Below are positions 8,998 to 16,931 of a stretch of 64,000 bases of DNA, in pieces. The notes under the pieces were generated by a model. The model had not been told where the DNA came from. It saw only the letters and a list, made by a program, of their open reading frames with translations, and made no database searches. Position 1 is the stretch's first letter, and every line of letters begins with the position of its first letter. Source of the stretch: Flavobacterium anhuiense. GTDB lineage: Bacteria > Bacteroidota > Bacteroidia > Flavobacteriales > Flavobacteriaceae. The DNA is taken from positions 1 through 64,000 of the forward strand of contig NZ_JUIV01000002.1 in NCBI RefSeq assembly GCF_004151235.1, given 5' to 3'. The position numbers were made by a program, and so were the translations under genes.

Positions 8998-9507
8998 ATG
9001 AATCCAAAACATCCTTCAGAATCTCTAACTATTTTAACTGATTTAGTTTTACCGAGCGAAACAAATCCTTTAAACAATCTTTTCGGCGGTGAGTTATTAG
9101 CCAGAATGGATCGCGCGGCTAGTATTGCGGCCCGCAGACATTCGCGCCGAATTGTAGTAACGGCTTCTGTAAATCACGTTGCTTTTAACAGAGCCATTTC
9201 GCTTGGAAGCGTTGTAACAGTAGAAGCAAAAGTTTCTAGATCTTTTAAAAGTTCTATGGAAGTTTTTATTGACGTATGGGTAGAGGACCGCGAATCTGGA
9301 AACAGAACCAAAGCCAACGAAGCAATTTATACTTTCGTAGCCGTAGACGATACCGGAAGACCTGTTGAAGTTCCTGCAATTGTACCAGAAACCGAATTGG
9401 AAATCCAGCGATTTGATGCTGCGTTGCGTCGTAAACAATTGAGTTTACTACTGGCAGGAAAAATAAAACCAACCGACGCTACAGAATTAAAGGCTTTATT
9501 TGTATAG
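8998..9507 (+). CDS. acyl-CoA thioesterase (hotdog fold)
   Basis: The 169-residue product matches the YciA/ACOT hotdog thioesterases. The segment NPLNNLFGGELLARMDRAASIAARRHSRR (about 22-50) carries the conserved G-G-x-L-x-x-x-M-D helix with the catalytic Asp. VVTASVNHVAFNRAISLGSVVTVEAKV follows, and then the substrate-channel strand SMEVFIDVWVED. These enzymes hydrolyse acyl-CoA to free fatty acid and CoA, in the cytosol. Chain-length preference cannot be read from the sequence. It stands alone between a repeat-bearing gap and recA. Confidence 0.88.
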   Translation: MNPKHPSESLTILTDLVLPSETNPLNNLFGGELLARMDRAASIAARRHSRRIVVTASVNHVAFNRAISLGSVVTVEAKVSRSFKSSMEVFIDVWVEDRESGNRTKANEAIYTFVAVDDTGRPVEVPAIVPETELEIQRFDAALRRKQLSLLLAGKIKPTDATELKALFV

Positions 9508-9650
9508 AACGATTTTGTGACAATTTGGAACAATCAAACTTCAAAAAAAGAAGTAATTTTACAAATTATAAAACTGACTAATAAAAATATAGCAGAATTT
9601 TCTTATTTTTATCCAGAAAGACAAAATAATAATTTAGATATTAGAAAAAA

Positions 9651-10658
9651 ATGAGTTCAGAGAAAGAAGCCAAATTAAAAGCACTACAATTAACGCTTGA
9701 TAAACTTGATAAAACCTACGGAAAAGGAACCGTAATGAAAATGGGCGACAGAGCCATTGTAGAAGTAGAAACGATTTCTTCTGGCTCACTAGGTGTAGAC
9801 TTAGCTCTTGGAGTAAACGGATATCCAAAAGGAAGAATTATAGAAATATATGGTCCAGAATCTTCTGGAAAAACTACCTTAACACTTCACGCTATTGCTG
9901 AAGCGCAAAAAGCCGGTGGTATCGCCGCTTTTATAGATGCGGAGCATGCATTTGATAGAAACTATGCTGAGAAATTAAATGTTGATATCGAAAACTTAAT
10001 CATATCTCAACCGGACAACGGAGAACAAGCTTTAGAAATTGCCGAAAACTTAATTCGTTCTGGAGCTATAGACATCGTTGTAATTGACTCTGTTGCGGCT
10101 TTAACTCCAAAAAGTGAGATTGAAGGTGAAATGGGAGATTCAAAAATGGGTCTTCACGCACGTTTGATGTCTCAAGCTTTAAGAAAACTTACTGGAACTA
10201 TCAGCAAGACAAATTGTACGGTTTTCTTTATCAACCAGCTTCGTGAAAAAATTGGTGTTATGTTCGGAAATCCGGAAACTACAACTGGAGGTAATGCACT
10301 TAAATTTTACGCTTCTGTTCGTTTAGATATTCGTCGTTCTGCTCAAATTAAAGATGGTGAAAACGTCATCGGTAACAGAACTAAAGTTAAAATTGTTAAA
10401 AACAAAGTAGCGCCACCATTTAAAACTGCCGAATTCGATATTATGTACGGAGAAGGAGTTTCTAAAACTGGCGAAATCTTAGACCTAGCTGTTGAATTTG
10501 ACATTGTTAAAAAAGCAGGATCTTGGTTCAGCTACGGCGACACAAAATTAGGTCAGGGGCGTGATGCTGTTAAAGCTTTAATTAAAGATAATCCAGAACT
10601 TGCTGAAGAACTGGAAATTAAAATTAAAGAGCATATGAAAGAATTGGCTAATGCCTAA
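9651..10658 (+). CDS. recA: recombinase RecA
   Basis: This is a full-length RecA of 335 residues. The Walker A loop GPESSGKTT lies at about 66-74. Walker B is [22 protein letters not shown], the L2 loop region is [37 protein letters not shown], and the C-terminal lobe is acidic and lysine-rich. It polymerises on single-stranded DNA, catalyses strand exchange and stimulates LexA-type self-cleavage. It is monocistronic, with a strong hairpin terminator directly after it. No LexA box was identified upstream. Confidence 0.98.
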   Translation: MSSEKEAKLKALQLTLDKLDKTYGKGTVMKMGDRAIVEVETISSGSLGVDLALGVNGYPKGRIIEIYGPESSGKTTLTLHAIAEAQKAGGIAAFIDAEHAFDRNYAEKLNVDIENLIISQPDNGEQALEIAENLIRSGAIDIVVIDSVAALTPKSEIEGEMGDSKMGLHARLMSQALRKLTGTISKTNCTVFFINQLREKIGVMFGNPETTTGGNALKFYASVRLDIRRSAQIKDGENVIGNRTKVKIVKNKVAPPFKTAEFDIMYGEGVSKTGEILDLAVEFDIVKKAGSWFSYGDTKLGQGRDAVKALIKDNPELAEELEIKIKEHMKELANA

Positions 10659-10684
10659 AAAATAAGTCTAAAAAAGGACACTTT

Positions 10685-10725
10685 AAAAGCCGAGAGATTA
10701 TACTAAAAATCTCTCGGCTTTTTTT
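10685..10725 (+). terminator. rho-independent terminator of recA
   Basis: Arms AAGCCGAGAGATT and AATCTCTCGGCTT (13 bp) enclose a short loop and are followed by a T run. It lies 27 bp after the recA stop. Confidence 0.9.
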
Positions 10726-10752
10726 ATTTTGAAAAAAAAATCAAATTTCCAC

Positions 10753-10780
10753 GCAACCATTTTACCAAACCTTCATCTAT
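10753..10780 (+). promoter_or_regulatory. ECF-sigma-like promoter, copy 1
   Basis: GCAACC (10753-10758), a 16-nt spacer, then ATCTAT. This resembles ECF-type promoters (-35 with AAC, -10 with TCT/A, spacer about 16) rather than the housekeeping TTG/TAnnTTTG. The same ACGCAACC...ATCTA arrangement recurs at 10921. Confidence 0.5.
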
Positions 10781-10786
10781 CTACAA

Positions 10787-10897
10787 AAAGCAGTTTGTAA
10801 TTGGTACTGCCATATATCAATTGGAGTTTTTTTTAGAATTTACGTTGATTGGTTATTTGAGTAAAAACCCGTTAGTTTATTCAAACTGACGGGTTTA
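10787..10897 (+). ncRNA. candidate small RNA between an ECF-like promoter and a hairpin
   Basis: If copy 1 of the ECF-like promoter is used, transcription would start near 10787. It would run through about 110 nt with no usable ATG to the hairpin at 10866-10896. Local pairings such as TTTAC/GTAAA (about 10838-10866) are possible. This is inferred from the promoter-hairpin layout only. Confidence 0.35.
10866..10896 (+). terminator. hairpin ending candidate sRNA
   Basis: AAACCCGT and ACGGGTTT form the base of a stem with AGTTT/AAACT above it. Only three T follow at once, with a longer T run 10 nt later, so termination strength is uncertain. Confidence 0.55.
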
Positions 10898-10920
10898 AAT
10901 CAGTTTTTTTCAATTCTGAC

Positions 10921-10948
10921 GCAACCTTTTAAACTTTTCTTTATCTAC
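10921..10948 (+). promoter_or_regulatory. ECF-sigma-like promoter, copy 2
   Basis: GCAACC (10921-10926), a 16-nt spacer, then ATCTAC (10943-10948). It is a second copy of the 10753 arrangement, 168 bp downstream, and drives towards the 34-codon ORF. Confidence 0.5.
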
Positions 10949-11001
10949 ATTAATGTGAAATTAACCAAACTCTTTATTATCAACCATTAATATTTTTAAT
11001 C

Positions 11002-11106
11002 ATGAAAGAAAAAATAGAATTGTTGTACAATAAAAACCGAAGAAAAACCAAATTGAAGTTTAAGAAAGTATTGCGTTTTATTTCAGAAAAGATAATTCAC
11101 AGATAA
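11002..11106 (+). CDS. possible 34-residue basic small protein
   Basis: The ORF MKEKIELLYNKNRRKTKLKF... is 34 codons and ends with TAA at 11106. The product is very basic (KNRRKTKLKFKK) with an amphipathic tail. It lies about 50 nt after the second ECF-like promoter and 38 nt before a perfect 15-bp terminator, so it fits a short transcription unit of its own. No family is recognised. Confidence 0.45.
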   Translation: MKEKIELLYNKNRRKTKLKFKKVLRFISEKIIHR

Positions 11107-11144
11107 TAACTTTTGAATAAAAATAGGGGGTTTTTAATTCAAAG

Positions 11145-11179
11145 AAAAGCCGGAAGATTTAATTAATCTTCCGGCTTTT
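11145..11179. terminator. bidirectional terminator
   Basis: Perfect 15-bp arms (AAAAGCCGGAAGATT and its complement) enclose a 5-nt loop. The stem has A on one side and T on the other, so it can serve the small unit to the left and plsC (minus, ending at 11205). Confidence 0.85.
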
Positions 11180-11204
11180 GTATTTTACATAATGTTAGTC
11201 CGCC

Positions 11205-11948
11205 TTATGACTTTTGAAAATCAATTAAACCATTGTATATTAACATTCTAACTTGATCTCTCAACTCTTTTCTATGATCGCTTGTCAAACCTTTTGTTTC
11301 TACAAACGGTAAAATTCGAGCTCGCATTTTACCAGGACTTCCGCTCATAAAAGTATATGAAAAACGCTCTTTATTGTCCGGAAAAACAATTGGCACAATC
11401 GGAATCTGATGATCTATTGCCAATCTGAATGCGCCATCTTTAAACTCATCCAGCAAAATGCTTTCGTCATCTGGAACTCCACCTTCTGGAAAAATACAAA
11501 TACTCAAACCTTGGTTAAGACGATTTTGCGCTCTTTTAAAAACTTCATTTTTGCTTTTAGAAGAACTTCTGTCAACCAAAATACAAGTTCGCTTATAAAA
11601 GAAACCAAAAAGTGGAATCTTCACGAGTTCCTTCTTTCCAACAAAAACAAACGGATTTTTTACAAGTGCCAGCATCAGCATAATATCAGTCATTGAGGTA
11701 TGATTAGCCACAATCATATAACTTTTCCCTTTAATGAGCTTCTGTTCGCATTTTACTGTATAATAGAAACCCATTCCGAAAAGGATAAATTTAGCCCAAA
11801 TGCGAGCCATTTTAAAGAAATATGGATATCCTTTCTCAGAAAGAATAGAAATGACCAGAAAAGGCAACATAATCAGTATTGGGATCGCCATCAAGACATA
11901 AAACCAAACTCTCCAAAGAATCCAAAAAGCAATTTTAAATATTTTCAT
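11205..11948 (-). CDS. plsC: 1-acyl-sn-glycerol-3-phosphate acyltransferase
   Basis: This 247-residue membrane protein has two N-terminal hydrophobic segments (about 5-35). It then shows the acyltransferase HX4D motif in NHTSMTDIMLML (about 82) and the glycerophosphate-binding FPEGG in CIFPEGGVPDDES (about 150). It transfers an acyl chain to lysophosphatidate to make phosphatidate, at the inner membrane. A TAnnTTTG element (11954-11961, minus strand) lies 5 bp before the ATG. The gene is monocistronic and ends at the bidirectional terminator. Confidence 0.9.
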   Translation of the reverse strand: MKIFKIAFWILWRVWFYVLMAIPILIMLPFLVISILSEKGYPYFFKMARIWAKFILFGMGFYYTVKCEQKLIKGKSYMIVANHTSMTDIMLMLALVKNPFVFVGKKELVKIPLFGFFYKRTCILVDRSSSKSKNEVFKRAQNRLNQGLSICIFPEGGVPDDESILLDEFKDGAFRLAIDHQIPIVPIVFPDNKERFSYTFMSGSPGKMRARILPFVETKGLTSDHRKELRDQVRMLIYNGLIDFQKS

Positions 11949-11953
11949 AGCTT

Positions 11954-11961
11954 CAAATGTA
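11954..11961 (-). promoter_or_regulatory. TAnnTTTG -7 element for plsC
   Basis: The minus strand reads TACATTTG, ending 5 nt before the plsC ATG at 11948. It predicts a leaderless or near-leaderless mRNA. Confidence 0.55.
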
Positions 11962-12028
11962 AGAAAGAGAAATGAATTTTGTGAATATTTTAATATTGAT
12001 AAAAATCAACTCTACATTTTTCTTGTAG

Positions 12029-12057
12029 CGCAGAGATCGCTGAGTTTTTTCGCAGAG
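12029..12057. repeat. left arm of 29-bp inverted repeat around the GxxExxY pseudogene
   Basis: The arm begins CGCAGAGATCGCTGAG and ends TTCGCAGAG. Its reverse complement matches 12637-12665 at 28 of 29 positions. The inner flanks (GCGAAGTTTTTTT-like) are also similar, so the true repeat is probably longer. Confidence 0.75.
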
Positions 12058-12209
12058 TCCGCGAAGTTTTTTTTCAGAAAATGCTTTGCAAAGAGTTCAC
12101 AAAGCTGTAATTGTAGGCACTTTGAAAAAGTTAAAGAAAAAACATTGAAATCTACGACTCAAAATTGCTATTTTTATACGAAATTCTGCGTTAAATTGTA
12201 GGATAAAAA

Positions 12210-12586
12210 ATGACTGAAAATGAAATTTCAACTATTGTTATTGGTTTAGCAATTGATATACATCGAAACTTGGATCTGGCCTACTAGAAAATGTTTATCA
12301 GGAATGCCTATTCTACAAACTCAAGCAAAAAGGTCTAATTGTAGAAAAGGAAAAACCAATGCCATTAATCTTCGAAGAAATAAAACTAGATTGTGGATAT
12401 CGAATCGATTTGCTAGTTGAAAATAAGTTTATTATTGAAATTAAAGCTGTTGAAAGTTTAACAGTAAATCATTTAGCTCAAACATTAACCTATCTCAGAT
12501 TAGCAAAGTGTAAACTGGGTTTACTAATCAATTTCAATGAAGCACTTTTAAAAAATGGCATCAGAAAAGTAGCAAACAATCTGTAA
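12210..12586 (+). pseudogene. GxxExxY-family protein gene, frameshifted
   Basis: Reading from ATG 12210 gives MTENEISTIVIGLAIDIHRNL and then hits a stop at 12285-12287. A +1/-1 shift at about 12273 restores GSGLLENVYQECLFYKLK, which carries the family's GxxExxY hallmark. The rest runs in frame to 12586 and includes LDCGYRIDLLVENKFIIEIKAV and LTYLRLAKCKLGLLINFN. One missing G in the run CTTGGATCTGG would explain the break. The family's biochemical function is unknown; the DxLVE...EIKA core resembles a nuclease-like fold. The downstream fragment has its own Met at 12359, but that would lack the hallmark motif. Confidence 0.8.
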
Positions 12587-12636
12587 CTAAGCAATTCCTC
12601 AGCGATCTTCCGAAAAAACTCAAAAAAACTTTCTCA

Positions 12637-12665
12637 CTCTGCGAAAAAACTCAGCGCTCTCTGCG
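12637..12665. repeat. right arm of 29-bp inverted repeat
   Basis: It begins CTCTGCGAAAAAACTCAGCG and is the reverse complement of 12029-12057 with one mismatch. Another partial copy of the same motif (CTCAGCGATCTTCCG) lies at 12598-12612. Confidence 0.75.
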
Positions 12666-12785
12666 TAACTTGTATCAAAATAACAGACAACGCAAGGTTA
12701 AATCTTTGCATGTTTTGCGTAAAATCCCTGCGTACTTTGCGGTTATAAAAAACTTCACGACCTTTGCAATTCAGAAAAAACTAGA

Positions 12786-13760
12786 ATGGCAAAAATACTT
12801 ACTGGTGTTCAAAGTACAGGAACACCGCATTTAGGAAATTTATTAGGAGCAATTATTCCGGCAATCGAATTATCAAATGATCCAGCAAATGAATCTTATT
12901 TGTTTATTGCCGATTTGCATTCAATCACTCAGATTAAAGATGGAAAGACTTTAAGAGAAAACACTTATAGCACTGCCGCAGCTTGGCTCGCTTGTGGTTT
13001 AAATCCTGAAAAAGTTACATTTTACAGACAATCTGATGTGGTTCAAACTACTGAATTGACTTGGTACTTAAGCTGTTTTTTTCCGTTTCAAAGGTTGACT
13101 TTGGCACATTCTTTCAAAGATAAAGCAGATCGTTTGGATGATGTTAATGCTGGACTTTTCACATATCCGATGTTAATGGCTGCCGATATTTTATTATATG
13201 ACGCTGAATTTGTTCCCGTTGGAAAAGATCAGTTGCAGCATTTAGAAATCACTCGCGATGTTGCGGCTCGTTTTAACCACCAAATGGGTGAAACATTTGT
13301 TCTTCCTGAAGCAAAAATTCAGGAAAACATTATGCTGATTCCTGGAACAAATGGTGGAAAAATGAGTAAATCTGCTAATAATATTATCAATATATTCTTG
13401 GACGACAAAACTTTACGCAAACAAGTAATGAGTATTGAAACTGACAGTACTCCACTTGAAGCACCTAAAAATCCAGATACTTGTAATGCATTTGCTATTT
13501 ATTCTTTATTAGCAAACGAAGAACAAATTGCCCAAATGAGAGCAAATTATTTAGGCGGAAATTATGGTTACGGCCACGCGAAACAAGCTTTGTTTGAATT
13601 GATTACTGAGAAATTTAAAACAGAGAGAGAAAAATACAATTACTATATCAACAATCTTGAAGAAGTTGACTCTTTGTTAAAAAAAGGTGCTTCAAAAGCT
13701 TCTGTAATTGCTGATGGCGTTTTAGCAAAAGTTAGAGAAGTTTTAGGATTTGAGAAATAA
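12786..13760 (+). CDS. trpS: tryptophanyl-tRNA synthetase
   Basis: This 324-residue class I synthetase shows the HIGH-equivalent in GVQSTGTPHLGNLLGA (about 7-22). The KMSKS loop is in GTNGGKMSKSANN (about 190). Trp-pocket segments LFIADLHSIT and DILLYDAEFVPVGKDQLQH are also present. It charges tRNA-Trp in the cytosol. Length is normal for the family. A palindromic terminator follows. The region upstream is occupied by the inverted repeat and decayed repeat sequence. Confidence 0.96.
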   Translation: MAKILTGVQSTGTPHLGNLLGAIIPAIELSNDPANESYLFIADLHSITQIKDGKTLRENTYSTAAAWLACGLNPEKVTFYRQSDVVQTTELTWYLSCFFPFQRLTLAHSFKDKADRLDDVNAGLFTYPMLMAADILLYDAEFVPVGKDQLQHLEITRDVAARFNHQMGETFVLPEAKIQENIMLIPGTNGGKMSKSANNIINIFLDDKTLRKQVMSIETDSTPLEAPKNPDTCNAFAIYSLLANEEQIAQMRANYLGGNYGYGHAKQALFELITEKFKTEREKYNYYINNLEEVDSLLKKGASKASVIADGVLAKVREVLGFEK

Positions 13761-13781
13761 TTCAAAACTATCACAATAAAG

Positions 13782-13813
13782 AAACGCTGATCAATTTAAA
13801 TTGATCAGCGTTT
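13782..13813 (+). terminator. terminator of trpS
   Basis: A perfect palindrome with arms AAACGCTGATCAATTT is followed by a T-rich tract, 21 bp after the stop. Confidence 0.9.
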
Positions 13814-13881
13814 TTCTTTTAACATTGATTGTAATTGTTTTTTTGTAACTTCAAGTATATTAATCATTTAAAAACAAAAAA

Positions 13882-14004
13882 ATGGATAAGTATATTGAAG
13901 ATTATAATGTTCCTCCTTATGTGTTTCAAATCCTAAATATAGTTTTCGGCTTATTGGCAATTTATATTTTGTATCGATTGTATAAACATTTCACAAGAAA
14001 ATGA
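13882..14004 (+). CDS. possible 40-residue single-span membrane protein
   Basis: The ORF MDKYIEDYNVPPYVFQ... is 40 codons and ends TGA at 14004. A polar N-terminus is followed by one hydrophobic helix (about 15-31, ILNIVFGLLAIYILY) and a basic tail (RLYKHFTRK). It lies alone after the trpS terminator and runs convergent to dprA. No promoter element is obvious. No family is recognised. Confidence 0.45.
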   Translation: MDKYIEDYNVPPYVFQILNIVFGLLAIYILYRLYKHFTRK

Positions 14005-14022
14005 AATATAGGATTTTCTGCG

Positions 14023-15123
14023 TTAAATTGATTCAAAAAGTTTTCCAGGAAGTGGTCTAATAACGCCTTTTAACTCCATTCCCAACAAAATTCCAGAAAG
14101 CTTGAAAATTGGAATTTCGCATTCAATTGCAATGATGTCTAATAATTCTTTCCCATTCTTTTGAAGAAAATCGTAGATCTTTTGTTCTTCGGGTTCTAAT
14201 TCTATAAAAAGCTGTTTCTGAATATTCTTAGGTTTTTCTTTTATATCCCAATTCAGCATATAAATTAAATCTGCGGCACTTGTTAATAGATTTGCTTTCT
14301 GCGTTTTAATCAAATTATTACAACCTTGACTATACTTATCGGTCACTCTTCCCGGCACGGCAAAAACATCTCGATTGTATTCGTTGGCCATATTTGCCGT
14401 AATTAATGATCCGCCTTTATCGGCAGATTCTATGACGATTGTTGCTTCTGTCATTCCAGCAACAATGCGGTTTCGACGCACAAATTTCTCTTTATCAGGA
14501 TTAGAATCGCTCCAAAACTCCGTAATAAATCCACCGTTCTCTTCCATTTTTGCCATGTACTTTTTATGCGTGCGCGGATAAATCTGATTCAGTCCATGAG
14601 CCAAAACCCCAACAGTTTGCAAGTTATAATCCATCGCAGCCTGATGTGCCACAATATCAACTCCATAAGCAAAACCACTAACGATAACAGGATCTAATGG
14701 AGCTAAATCTTCTATGAGTTTTTTACAAAAATCAATTCCGTAAGAAGTAATCTGTCTGGTTCCAACAATACTTATTAATCTTTTTTTCTTGAAATCAAGA
14801 TTACCAGCAGTAAAAATTAGAATTGGAGCATCAAAACAATGTTTAAGCCTTTCTGGATAATTTTCATCCTGAAAAAAAGAAACCTGAATATTATTGTTTT
14901 TTATAAATGACAGTTCTTTGTCGGCTTTTTCGAAAATGCTTTTATCCTTAAGATTCTTTATCAAAACAGATCCTATTCCGTCAACAGCCGCCAACTCAGA
15001 ATTTTTAGCTTTAAAAATGGCAGAAGCATCACCAAACGAATTAAGCAATTTCTTGCCCATTATATCTCCCACTCCATCAACCTTTAATAAGGCAAGTAAA
15101 CTAAATAATTCCTGATCGCTCAT
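14023..15123 (-). CDS. dprA: DNA-processing protein DprA
   Basis: The product is 366 residues from Met 15123; a Met four codons upstream at 15135 is also possible. It has an N-terminal helix-hairpin-helix region (LLALLKVDGVGDIMGKKLLNSFG, then DGIGSVLIKNL). The Rossmann-like DNA-binding core follows, with ISIVGTRQITSYG, SGFAYGVDIVAHQAA, GVLAHGLNQIYPRTH and KGGSLITANMANEYNRDVFAVPGR. A winged-helix C-terminus ends in RPLPGKLFESI. DprA loads RecA onto incoming single-stranded DNA during transformation. It is divergent from the HU/SPOR gene. Confidence 0.94.
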   Translation of the reverse strand: MSDQELFSLLALLKVDGVGDIMGKKLLNSFGDASAIFKAKNSELAAVDGIGSVLIKNLKDKSIFEKADKELSFIKNNNIQVSFFQDENYPERLKHCFDAPILIFTAGNLDFKKKRLISIVGTRQITSYGIDFCKKLIEDLAPLDPVIVSGFAYGVDIVAHQAAMDYNLQTVGVLAHGLNQIYPRTHKKYMAKMEENGGFITEFWSDSNPDKEKFVRRNRIVAGMTEATIVIESADKGGSLITANMANEYNRDVFAVPGRVTDKYSQGCNNLIKTQKANLLTSAADLIYMLNWDIKEKPKNIQKQLFIELEPEEQKIYDFLQKNGKELLDIIAIECEIPIFKLSGILLGMELKGVIRPLPGKLFESI

Positions 15124-15347
15124 TGTTTTTAACATTATGTAAAATAGAAAGAATAAATCTACTTTTTTTGAACGGCAAATATCTATAAAACAAAGTAATT
15201 TCTTAATAAAATTTAAAAATAAATTATGGAGACATTTCTTAAAGTGCGGAATTGTTAATCTAATTAATTGAAAACGAATTGTCTAAAAATAATTCTGAAT
15301 TGTTAATAAAAATTGTGAATAAAATTTTGATAACTATACTCGTTGGC

Positions 15348-15355
15348 TAACTTTG
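15348..15355 (+). promoter_or_regulatory. TAnnTTTG -7 element that fixes the start of the HU/SPOR gene
   Basis: TAACTTTG ends 5 nt before ATG 15361. It overlaps an upstream TTG codon at 15343, which therefore cannot be the start. Confidence 0.6.
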
Positions 15356-15360
15356 TTAAT

Positions 15361-16332
15361 ATGAAAATCGAAGTATATATCTCACAGTTATTGTATCGTT
15401 ATCAGTGTGTAACGGTTCCAGGATTTGGTGCATTTTTAACCGAAACACATTCGGCGCAGCTAAATGAAAGCACTAATTCGTTTTTTCCTCCAAAAAAAAC
15501 CATTTCTTTCAACAGCCGCATCAAAAACAATGACGGATTGTTGGCAAATCATATTGCACAAACAGAAAAAACCTCATACGGTTTTGCAGTAAGCGCAATT
15601 GCTTTTGAGGTTTTGAATTGGAAAAAAACTTTGGAAGAAGAAGGAGTAATTCTTTTAAAGAACATTGGAGAACTGCGTTTAAATTCTGAAAGCAATATTA
15701 TTTTCAAGCCAAACGATCAAACCAATTATCTGGCAACTTCTTTTGGATTAAGCCCTTTCGTTTCTCCGATGGTGAAAAAAGAGGCTTTTGAGAAAAAAAT
15801 CGAAAAAATTGCAGCAAAAGAAAAAGATGCTGTTTTAATATACGAAAACGAAGAAGAAACGAAATCTTCAAATCCGTTCTTGCGTTATGCGGCAATTCTA
15901 GTTCTGGGACTTGGAATTACAGGAAGCATTGGTTACCCATTATATCAAAATCAAATTGACAACCAAACACTTGTTGTAGAACAAGCAGTTCAGAAAAAAG
16001 TGCAAAACAAAATTCAAGAAGCCACTTTCTTTATCAAAAGTCCGCTTCCAGCTGTAACTCTTTCTGTTGATTCTGCCAAAGTTGAAACTGCAGAACCAAC
16101 AATGCCTTACCACATTATGGCTGGCGCATTCAGAAGTGAAGCCAATGCTAAGAAAGCTTACAACCAACTAATTAAAGATGGTTTCAAAGCAAGAATGCTT
16201 AAAGAAAACAAACACGGATTATTTCCTGTTTTGTACGGAAGTTACGCTACTATGAAAGAAGCAGAACAAGCTCAAAAAGAAATACAAAAAGGCGAAAATC
16301 CACAAGCCTGGATTCTAGTCGAAAATCTCTAG
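15361..16332 (+). CDS. HU-CCDC81-like / SPOR-domain cell-envelope protein
   Basis: From ATG 15361 the product is 323 residues. Residues 1-60 (MKIEVYISQLLYRYQCVTVPGFGAFLTE) and 60-125 form the paired bacterial CCDC81/HU-like domains. A membrane segment (about 177-195, LRYAAILVLGLGITGSIGYPLY) follows. The C-terminal 75 residues (YHIMAGAFRSEANAKKAYNQLIKDGFKARML...VLYGSYATMKEAEQAQKEI) are a SPOR domain, which binds denuded septal peptidoglycan. The HU-like half would be cytoplasmic, so it could link DNA or cytosolic partners to the division site. That link is inferred. Confidence 0.85.
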   Translation: MKIEVYISQLLYRYQCVTVPGFGAFLTETHSAQLNESTNSFFPPKKTISFNSRIKNNDGLLANHIAQTEKTSYGFAVSAIAFEVLNWKKTLEEEGVILLKNIGELRLNSESNIIFKPNDQTNYLATSFGLSPFVSPMVKKEAFEKKIEKIAAKEKDAVLIYENEEETKSSNPFLRYAAILVLGLGITGSIGYPLYQNQIDNQTLVVEQAVQKKVQNKIQEATFFIKSPLPAVTLSVDSAKVETAEPTMPYHIMAGAFRSEANAKKAYNQLIKDGFKARMLKENKHGLFPVLYGSYATMKEAEQAQKEIQKGENPQAWILVENL

Positions 16333-16340
16333 ATCACATA

Positions 16341-16370
16341 AATCCCGTTTCAAAAGAACGGGATTTTTTT
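16341..16370 (+). terminator. terminator of the HU/SPOR gene
   Basis: Arms AATCCCGTT/AACGGGATT are followed by a T run, 9 bp after the stop. Confidence 0.9.
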
Positions 16371-16449
16371 GTCCTATTCTGTTACTTTAAAAAATTTGAC
16401 TGGCAATCTATAATCAATTCTTCAGATATATTAGCCTCAAAAAAAAATC

Positions 16450-16887
16450 ATGGACAAATTTCTTAAAACATTAATTTTCTTATTCTTACTGAGTTCACAA
16501 TCTTTCTTTGCTCAACAAATTTCTAACACTGCACAAGAAATAGAACGTCAAAAAGCTGATCTTGAAACGCAAAAAAGTTTAAAAGAAAATTATAAAAAAC
16601 TCGACGACAAACTTGATCAGCTGCAAAAAGAAAAGAAGGAACTGGAAGCCAAAAAGAAAAATCTCACCAAGGTCGAAAACAATCTAAAATCGACTAAAGA
16701 TAAAATTGAAAAACTAGAAATAGTAAATCAGAAAATTGAAAACAAAATAACTACCTCTTCTATTTCTGAAGAAGAAATTCAAAAACAGAGAATTAAAACC
16801 AAAGAAAATGAAGTCAATATTCAGAAACTGAAACTTACTCAGATTACACAGGAAAAAGAGCTAGAAAAAGCAATGTCAGCCATATAA
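16450..16887 (+). CDS. exported coiled-coil protein
   Basis: The 145-residue product has a signal peptide (residues 1-21, ending SFFAQQ). From about residue 30 to the end it is almost wholly charged heptad-like helix rich in Lys, Glu and Gln (KLDDKLDQLQKEKKELEAKKKN). It has no Cys and no enzymatic motif. It is probably a periplasmic coiled coil; its partner is unknown. It has its own terminator. Confidence 0.7.
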   Translation: MDKFLKTLIFLFLLSSQSFFAQQISNTAQEIERQKADLETQKSLKENYKKLDDKLDQLQKEKKELEAKKKNLTKVENNLKSTKDKIEKLEIVNQKIENKITTSSISEEEIQKQRIKTKENEVNIQKLKLTQITQEKELEKAMSAI

Positions 16888-16889
16888 CT

Positions 16890-16925
16890 AAAAAGGCCTA
16901 TTTCAAAATGAATTAGGCCTTTTTT
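16890..16925. terminator. bidirectional terminator between convergent genes
   Basis: Arms AAAAAGGCCTA and TAGGCCTTTTT lie between the coiled-coil gene and the convergent minus-strand gene ending at 16932. Confidence 0.88.
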
Positions 16926-16931
16926 AAATGT

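Noticed and set aside
9097..9533. Several minus-strand ORFs over the thioesterase gene
   Set aside because: They are antisense shadows of a well-supported gene, with no motifs of their own.
15343..15360. TTG start giving a longer HU/SPOR protein
   Set aside because: The -7 element TAACTTTG overlaps this codon, so transcription would begin downstream of it.
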